Source of the DNA: CAZHZT01 sp964537285
Lineage (GTDB): Bacteria; Bacteroidota; Bacteroidia; Chitinophagales; Saprospiraceae
Direction: 5' to 3'
Length of the DNA stretch: 15,749 nucleotides
Assembly: GCA_964537285.1 (NCBI GenBank)
Contig: CAZHZT010000132.1
Span: 1-15,749 of the forward strand
In this document: piece by piece, positions 1 to 8,000 of the stretch
Position numbering within the stretch: position 1 is the first letter of the stretch
How the letters are laid out: every line of letters starts with the position of its first letter
Translations under genes and position numbers: made by a program
The notes under the pieces: model-generated
Seen by the model: only the letters and a program-made list of their open reading frames with translations
What the model was told of the DNA's origin: nothing
The model's database searches: none

Positions 1-1267
1 GATCGCTGTATTCGCAGGAGCAGAAGGCGCCGGATGCCTGCCCGCCGTCGGGGCGAACGCCGCAAAGGGCTTCGGGGACTTCGACCTCGATCGATCGCAT
101 GGTGCCGCCATCTTCCGTAATGGTCACCACCTGTACGCCTCCGCCGATACCCGAGTGATTAAAGGGGCCGAGTTTGAGGGGTAGATCTGAAGTGGGATCT
201 ATATCATCTTCGGTATAAGGGCCCGCTACGATATCTACCGTCCCGGAAGCGTTATCGATCGTAGTGATTTCTATATAATAGGTATAGGGCGCTACCTGAG
301 TAGGGGTTTCATCCGAGCAAGAGGCCTGGGCTGTAGCTGTGATCGGGGGAACAGGTAATTGAAAACCAACCAAACCCAATTGTTCAGTCGTGCCATCATT
401 TGATGTAGTATGATCGTCATCACCCACAATGAAAATCACATGCCCAATAGGCTGATCCGCAGAAACCGTTACAAATGCTGTAGTCTCACTGCCCCAATAT
501 CCTGTGCTGTTATTATTATCTGACGGACCTGAAGGTGATCCTGAAGGTTCTGTTACGGTATAGTTGGTACCGTTTTGAACATTTCCATTATACACGATTT
601 CCTGCTCGCCATTGATCATCAGATTTCCCGCTACATCATAGACCAAAATATGAGCGACCGTCCCATTATTGGGACGAGATTCTAAATCGCCGATAAATAT
701 CCCGAACTCAGTAATATCCGTTACGCTATTTGTAAAATCTAATTCGATTCCATTAAGCCCTCCACAAGAAACAGAATTTAAACCTGTAGATAGGCGCGCA
801 ACAGAAGGAAATGGGTTTGGCGCACCGGCCTGAATAGAATTGGCAGTTCCAATCGTTGAAGTTCCTGATGCGACATCGGTAAAGTCAGTCAGTGCAGGAG
901 CGCTTAATGGATCGCCGGGGCCCATTGCCGAGCTTGCACATACGATCTGCCAATCCACTTGATAACTACTACCAGAAAATGAAAACATCGAAGTTCCCGA
1001 CATATCATTGTTTGTTGCCCCGGAAAAAATATCTGAAGTCATCTCCGAGATTACTCCGCCTGAAAGGGAAGCCGCCCAGGAATCATCTAAAGCAGCTGCT
1101 GCCGTTATACCTGTGGTGTTATTTCCGAATGCCTCGTCGGAGATGGTAACCGTTGCTGTTTGGCCCATAACAACAGTATGGGCAGCCAACAGGCCGAGAA
1201 GGATAAAAAGGTTACCCCAAAAGGAAGCCTGGAGCAAAGAGGTAGATCTTTGTTTCATCAGATTCAT
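1..1267 (-). CDS. Secreted modular surface protein, N-terminal part (runs off the left edge)
   Basis: The minus-strand frame is open from about 1312 to the left edge with no stop, giving at least 422 residues. I chose the ATG at 1267, which gives a short basic n-region (M-N-L-M-K-Q-R), a hydrophobic core and a likely signal peptidase I site before a glutamine (V-M-G|Q-T-A). ATGs in the same frame at 1258, 1300 and 1312 are possible. The mature part is acidic, rich in Gly/Ser/Thr/Asn and looks all-beta. Residues about 37-290 form one or two unassigned beta-sandwich-like segments. One includes F-G-I-F-I-G-D-L-E and later G-H-V-I-F-I-V-G-D-D-D-H. After about residue 295 a cysteine-bearing segment begins (Q-A-S-C-S-D-E-T-P), ending in C-G-V-R-P-D-G-G-Q-A and C-S-C-E at the edge. 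I recognise no catalytic motif. The signal peptide and position behind two modular secreted proteins suggest a related exported structural or adhesive protein. Family and full length cannot be judged here. Confidence 0.8.
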   Translation of the reverse strand, partial: MNLMKQRSTSLLQASFWGNLFILLGLLAAHTVVMGQTATVTISDEAFGNNTTGITAAAALDDSWAASLSGGVISEMTSDIFSGATNNDMSGTSMFSFSGSSYQVDWQIVCASSAMGPGDPLSAPALTDFTDVASGTSTIGTANSIQAGAPNPFPSVARLSTGLNSVSCGGLNGIELDFTNSVTDITEFGIFIGDLESRPNNGTVAHILVYDVAGNLMINGEQEIVYNGNVQNGTNYTVTEPSGSPSGPSDNNNSTGYWGSETTAFVTVSADQPIGHVIFIVGDDDHTTSNDGTTEQLGLVGFQLPVPPITATAQASCSDETPTQVAPYTYYIEITTIDNASGTVDIVAGPYTEDDIDPTSDLPLKLGPFNHSGIGGGVQVVTITEDGGTMRSIEVEVPEALCGVRPDGGQASGAFCSCEYSD

Positions 1268-1300
1268 GTTACTTGTTTGCTTAAGGAAAAAAAGCTTCAT

Positions 1301-1938
1301 GGATTCCACCATACCAAGAGTGGTAAATGATAGAATTGAATAGAAAGCCTGGAGGTTCGCGTAATTTTTTTTCACGGGACGAATGTATTTTCGTTAACTG
1401 AAATAATTTTATTCGGATCTATTATATGGAAGATGCTAGTACGGGAAGGCAACTGTCTTGTTCAATCATACCCACCAAAACCTGCATCCAACATGTCAAT
1501 ATAGCGCATCCTTAAATGCACCAATTTTTTACCCTTCATCTTTAATTATCTTTAAAGTGAATGATAAAAATCAGTGATCCAAGGAGAAGAATAAAAGGAT
1601 CGCCTACCTTGGAACAGTTCTTTTCGCTAAGCAAAAAAGAAACTACTCTTCAGTCATTCGATCGCTCGAATCTGTACGGTTTTGGGAATAACAAATTGAA
1701 TTTGAGTGGCTTATAATTGCTAGTTGATACAACAAATACTTTCTAAGCATAGAAAATACCTGCATTTTTATACGGTTTGGGATGATTTCAATAGCAAATA
1801 TAAAAAATTAACTTATTGGTTCAAGCTTTTTTTTTCTTAAACCTCTGCTCAAATTTAGCTGAAAATTTTATGTAAACTCAATACCAAGGGATTATATCAC
1901 TTAATTAGCATAAATTTCACATGAGCATGTAGTTTTGT
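1301..1938. other. Non-coding gap between two minus-strand surface-protein genes
   Basis: About 640 bp of AT-rich DNA without a credible gene on either strand. It should hold the promoter and 5' leader of the partial gene to its left. On the minus strand T-A-C-A-T-T-C-G at about 1381-1388 is one base from the Bacteroidota -7 element TAnnTTTG, but I see no convincing -33 partner. Two near-identical plus-strand words, TACGGTTTTGGGA at about 1675 and TACGGTTTGGGA at about 1770, lie roughly 95 bp apart and have no evident meaning. A T-run at about 1828-1836 has no stem beside it. Confidence 0.5.
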
Positions 1939-1997
1939 AGAGACAATAGTTTATAAAGAGGCAAATTGCATTTGCCTCTTTATAAACTATTGTCTCT
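1939..1997 (-). terminator. Perfect 28-bp-stem hairpin just after the giant gene's stop codon
   Basis: Left arm 1939-1966 is the exact reverse complement of right arm 1970-1997, with a 3-nt loop (TGC) at 1967-1969. The structure starts 7 bp beyond the TAA at 2005-2007 of the 2696-residue gene. Position fits a transcription terminator or a 3'-end stabilising hairpin. However, no U-tract follows in the minus-strand direction (the next bases read ACAAAACTAC), and a perfect 28-bp stem with a tiny loop is longer than a usual intrinsic terminator. A palindromic mobile remnant or a protein-binding palindrome is an alternative. Confidence 0.55.
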
Positions 1998-2004
1998 GTC
2001 CTGT

Positions 2005-5000
2005 TTAATTACCATCCCAGGGGAAGTTCCCGCAGTCTACTTTCAGTACGGTAATAGTCACCTGATCGCTCACTTCATCACATTCGCCGGCAGGGCCTAC
2101 CGTGAGTGTGAGCGTCACACTGCCGTTGAGGGCATCCTGGGTGCCGGGCTGATAACTAAAAGCATTATTGAAGGGCACATCCATATTGCCGAGGTCCGCC
2201 GCGGCTGCGCTGAAGAACGTCCCGTCGCCGGAGGTATTCCATACAGCGGTAGCTTCCTGCGAAGCGGGCGTTACCGAGGGGCTGATGCTGGATAGCAGCA
2301 GTTCTCCCGTACCACATACTGTAGCCGGAGTACCGGCTTCGGCGTCGAGTATACAGAAGACGCCCATATCGAGGCTAAGGTCGGCCTGGCCGGAGGTCAG
2401 GGCAGGCGTAGCGACGGTTTGGCCAGAGGTTGTACTGGCATCGGAGTCCGCATCATTCGATACATTGCCATCCACATCCTGGGTGGTGACGGCATATATG
2501 TCCGGTATATCTGTCAGGTCAAAGATCACATAATAGCTGCCGGGGGGCAGGTCATCAAATTGGTACATACCGCCGCCAGCCGTTGTCTGGGTGGCAGTGT
2601 AGGCATTCCCCTGCAAGTCCTGAGTCACGGGCATATTGGTAGCGGCATCGTAGATGGTGACGTCCACGTCGTCGAGGCCGGGTTCGCCGACATCCTGCAG
2701 GCCGTCGTTGTCGAGATCGATCCAGACAAAGTCCCCGACGCTTACCGGACCAACGAAGCCAAAGTCAACGGTCATGTTGGCGGAATTATCATCCAGGATT
2801 CCGGAATAAGCGCCCTGGCCGGCTTCATTTTCGGGCTCGCCGCCCACGGTCAGTTCGATGACGGTAGATATAACCCCGCCACTGAACAGGGTATTCTGGC
2901 CATTTTCATCTGCATTATCGTCCTGATCGTTGTCCGTACCTTCGGGGCTGGATCCCGTCAGTCCTTCCAGTGGCTGGCCGCTTGTAAAGTTGTTGGCGGT
3001 AATCAATACCTTGTAATTTCCGGGCGGCAGGTTATCAAATTCATAGAAACCACCGCCGGACGTGGTGACGATGTAATCCTGCATACCGATAATATTGGGA
3101 TTATCTACGGGCATGTTATTGTCATCGAGCAGTTGGACTTCCACACCATCTATGCCTGAATCTACTCCGGTATCAAACAAGCCATTGTTGTTGGCATCGA
3201 GGAAGACGAGGTTACCCAAGGCTACGGTAGAAGGAGCTTCTACCTGTATGAGATAATCTTCGACTTCACCGTCAGCGGCAGGGCCCTGCCATGGTTCGTA
3301 AGTCATCAAACGCCCTGCATCGTTCAGGTCATCGGTGGTTAAGCGCAGGCGAACGCCCAAGTCTTGCCCGGTAGTGGCGCCAATAGGCACCATGACCATT
3401 AGCGGGATATTCGCATTGACAGAATTATTCGGAACCGGCGCTGTGACGATCTCATCGGGATCGTCAAAGTCGCCGTCGCCGTTCCAATCGAAGAAGGCGT
3501 AAAGTGTTGCATCATCCATGGAAACGGTACCGCTGTTGGTGGCGGTAACATTTACGATGACGGTCTGGCCCGCCTCAAAAGTCGGGAAGGTAGCGATACC
3601 GTCTTCGTCATCCGGCAAATCGGTATTATCGTCGCCATTAGCATTGGCGGAAGGATTGCCGTCGTCTTCATCATCTACGGTAGCGCCGATGAGCAGGCCG
3701 TTGATGATACCGTGGCTGGGGCCAACGCCTTCCCCGCCATCGTCCGTCATATCGGTTGGATAAGGGCCCGGGTTGACGGAGCCTGCATCGGGCAGGTCGC
3801 CCCAGTCGTAGCAAAGTTCCGTCTGTACAGGTACGGGACAGCAGAGGCTAACATCGCAGCCACTGGCATCTTCAGCCGTGTAGTAATAAGCGTCGGAGCC
3901 ATCTGCCATACCTTCGGTATTGGCGTCGATATTGACGCTCTGCATACCTGCAAAGGCCAGTATCTCAGTATCATCAGCGGTATCATCGGTGCCATTGGTG
4001 GCGAACCACCGGATGTTAGTGAGGCCGGGATCAGCTTCCAGGGTAACAGAACCGGAGCCATGTGCACAGACCAGGGAGGGCGTCTGAAGCGGGCAAACCA
4101 CTACAAAGGCAACATCATGATCATCTTCATCGCCTACGGCGCCATCCTGGTTGAATTCATCATCGATCAGGAGTGGATCGGTTTCACCGGGTTGGTCGCC
4201 ATTGGTGGCTGAAGGAGTACTGTCTTCATCATCGCCGTCATCTACACTGATCTCGGCAGTATTGGTAAGTATGGGGCCGCTAAAGCCTCCATCGATGGTC
4301 AATTCAATATCAAAGCTGACGTCATCGCCGGGCGCCAGGGCATCGAGGGCGAAGGTACCGTCTCCATTATTGGTCAGCATCACGGTATTGCCCAGTGTGG
4401 AGGTTAGGTTGGCATTATTTGGTGTGCTATTTGTGCCCGAATAGGTGGCATCGCCGGCCGGAATGTAATCCGTGATTTGGATACCGGCTGCGGGGATGGT
4501 TCCCTGATTGTATACCGTGATGGTAAAGACTACATTATCACCGGGGGCCAGTATGTTTGGCGTACTGCTTGCCGGCATTTTCACCAGGGCCAGGTCATAA
4601 GACTGCTGCAAGCCCATATCGAAGGTATGATTGGAGAAGCCGGTCGCGCCGGTATTTACGGAGATAGCCGGGTAACCAAGCCAACTGAAAGCATTATTGT
4701 TTTCAAATTCAGCATCCGAATCGTTGTTTTCGGGGATAGCCCCATTACCGGAATTGGCTGTAGTCAGCTGGTAATCGACTCCGTTCGCTGAGAGGAAACT
4801 AGTTCCGGTATCAAATTGATCGGCAGCACCACCACCAGTATCTCCATCAGTACCAAATACTACGTAGTATTGGGTGTTGGCCATGATGGCATCCCCTGTG
4901 TTTTCCCAGGTTTCGCCGGTGGTTCCATCGCCGGTAAAGGTATAATTTCCATTTGCGTCTGTGGTAGTAGTTGCGAGTAAGGTGCCGGAATCATCAAAGA

Positions 5001-8000
5001 GCGCTACTTGTACGTTAGCTACTCCGCCTTCACTAGGGTCCTGTACCCCATCCTTGTCCGTATCCACAAAAACGCGGTTACCGATTTGAAGCGGTGGACT
5101 GGCATCATAGAAAAGTTGAATATCTCCAAAAGAAATGGCCTTACCGAAGGTAGCGCCACGCCCTCCGGCATCACGCCCGAAGATCTGGTAGGACCAGGTC
5201 CGGCTTCCATCAATATTGCTTAACCCGATGGCGCCACCTGCGCGGTATTCACTTGCCGGGTCAAAAACGACGGTGGCGATTTCCGCTTCGCAGGGTACCA
5301 ACATGAGTGAACCACCCGTGATTTCCTGGTGCGTACCGGAGTTTTTGTTCCCGCTTAGGCGATACATATCCTGCCAGTAGAATTCCCCGCCGCCGGGGCC
5401 TTGAGCCGGATTGGAGTTTTGCCCGCTGGTGGTCTGATTGCCATCCACCGTATTGGCGTTGGCATTATTTTCCAGCGTGAGTACACCGTTTATGCGAGAG
5501 ATACGCAAGATATCGCCACCTGCAACACCTTCGTAAACGTCGGTATCATTTGTAGCAAAATTAGTGCTGTAATTATTGTTACCGATCTGCCAGCCAAAGC
5601 GGTCAGCAATACCCACAACGATGGAACCATCGGCATCAAATTCAATATCGGAAAATACAGGTTGAGGGGCCGCCGTTTGTCCATATGGCCCGTTATCGGG
5701 TGTTGGAAGGTGTGCATAAGGCGTATTGGCAGCTCCGATATCATTCCAATCGGAGAGCCAGGGGTTCCATTCACCTTCGAATATCCGGCTACCTTGTTTA
5801 GAGAGATACCCTCTGTCATAATCCAGCGGGAAACTAAACACTTCCGACCAATTGCCCACAGCCCCATTAGGGTCATGAGAATAAATATAGGCCACCAGAT
5901 CGTCGCGCGTACCGCCAGCCAACTCCGCGGTACACACCCCGCCGATGTATAGCTTTCCATCAAAAAACTCAACGGCCCAGGCACGGAAGACACCATTAGA
6001 ACAACCAGGGTCTGGCAAAGAATGTACGGTAATATCACTCGCCATAGTAGGCGCAGCGCCATTGGGGCCTAGTTGTATTTCATAAACTTCACGGGTATGG
6101 AGATTGACGGTCCAAAGTACATTCTGTTCTTCATCAAAGTCCAAATCGCCCATAGCCATTTTACCCACCAGGTCAAAGGCTAAGGGGTCATAGCTAGGAT
6201 CAGTAGGATTACCAGGAAGTGCCGGGTTATTGAGATCCGTACCCCTTGGGTCCGTACCAAAGTCGAAGTTAAAAGTGGGGTCGTCTAAATCAACGAATGT
6301 AGTTGTAGTTACCGTTGAAGGCGGATTCGAAAGATCGGTAAGATCCAGGGCGTAAATCGCTCCCGGGCCACCTAGTCCAAAGCCAGAATGTCGGCGCATA
6401 AAGGCGGAAAGGTAAAGGGTAAAGGTAGGATCTACATTGCGTACAGCAGTTCCCCAGGTCGTACCGGTAGGGTTACCTTGAGCAAGGTAAACATTATCGC
6501 CCTGAGTATTAGAGGGTGGATAGGGGAACTGCACTACCCAGTTTTCATTAGCCACATCTCCCACCAAAGGATCTCCAGATACATAACATGGGGTAATCAT
6601 AGTGCGGTCGGCACTCATATCGCAATAGTCGTCCGGAGCGAGGAAACCGGCATCTATGTTGCAATCACCCGATGACCAGAACTGCACTGTTGTCCCGGAG
6701 GTAGCAAAAGCCGAGGCATAGCGATCATTCAAACTCGGGTCAAACTCTATGCGGTAAGGACCAGCGCCCAAGCCCGATGTACTCCACTGCCCTAAAGTAT
6801 TAGTATAGGTTGAATAAACCTCTGCATCATTATCATCATATACATATACTCTGATATTCGGTAAGCCTGCTTCATTTGGCGTATCGCGCACACCATCCAG
6901 ATCAAAATCCTGAAAAACAACCCCGCCCAAGCCGGAGCTACAAGCATCTGTATCGGCGATTAAGTGAATTTCCCGCGCTGAGGCGCAAACCGGATTGGAC
7001 TGGAAAGCTATGCGCACCGGCACATCAAAGGCAGGCGTTGCAAAAGAGCCTACTGTTGCATTACCGCTGCCCGCTAGGGTCGTCGTATTGAAGGTGGTAC
7101 TCATGCTGCCTACTTCTACTGTTATCACATCCGTACCGGAATTATCCCAGCTAAAGTTAACGATAACATCAAAGCTGGTTTCTCCGGTATTGGCATCAAA
7201 CGTACGATTTACCGTAATGTCGTCGATATTAAGATCACAGGCAAAAGCATAGAGGGCCGGGTCATGATCATCTTCATCGGTGGCGGCCACTCCGTCACCC
7301 GCAGTACCAGTTCCATCACCACCAATGAAGTTATCGTTGGCACTGCCGGCAAGACCACCGGCATCGTTGGTTTCGTCTGCACCACCAGAATCCAAAGTCG
7401 CTACTTGTGAATCCACATCGTTATTACCTCCACCAATATTATTGAAAGAAAAGATTTCTGCAAAGGTAAGGATGGAAGCTGCACTACTGACCACGTTAAA
7501 GGTGACGTCAATGGTAGTGTTGCTTCCGGCAGTAAGCGATGGAATAAGCGGATTCAGGGTAACTTGCCCGGCAGCTAAAGCCCCCCAATTGACATCGTTA
7601 AGGCTTAGCACCGTATTATCAAAATAATGTACAACTTGGATATTGGTGGCATCCTCTGTTCCCTGATTATAGATCGTCATGCGCAGGGTAATCTGGTCGC
7701 CATTATCGATGGATCCAATGGTGCCGGCATCTGAGAAGTTCTGCACTTCATTGGTCAGCGCCAGGTCGAAGAGAGGATTGATCGTGATCAGGGCGATATC
7801 GTGATCGTCTTCATCTTCACTGGCATTAGGTGGCGTCGTGCTTTTGCCGTTACCATCGATTTCATCATCGACCAGGTCTGTATTTTCACCAGCTGTATTG
7901 CCATTCGTGGTATCAAAGTCCGAGTCAACATCCATGGTAATGGTACCGGAGGCGTTCGCAGCCGTGGAAATTTCTGCGGCATTGGTAACGGAGGCTTGTG

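Noticed and set aside
1801..1860. T-run at about 1828-1836 as an intrinsic terminator
   Set aside because: No inverted repeat precedes it on either strand at suitable distance.
1939..2007. Stop of the giant gene as a recent nonsense mutation separating it from the partial gene
   Set aside because: The frame meets another stop within about 18 bp, the hairpin follows at once, and the next gene has its own signal peptide.
2419..3159. Plus-strand open frame of 246 codons opposite the giant gene, and similar plus-strand frames elsewhere in 1966-13000
   Set aside because: They lie wholly antisense to strongly supported modular coding sequence and have no signal peptide, domain or translation signal. 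They reflect the codon bias of the real minus-strand genes.
5490..6062. Minus-strand open frame of 190 codons in another frame inside the giant gene
   Set aside because: It overlaps the propeller-like module coding sequence in a different frame, and its translation has no recognisable features.
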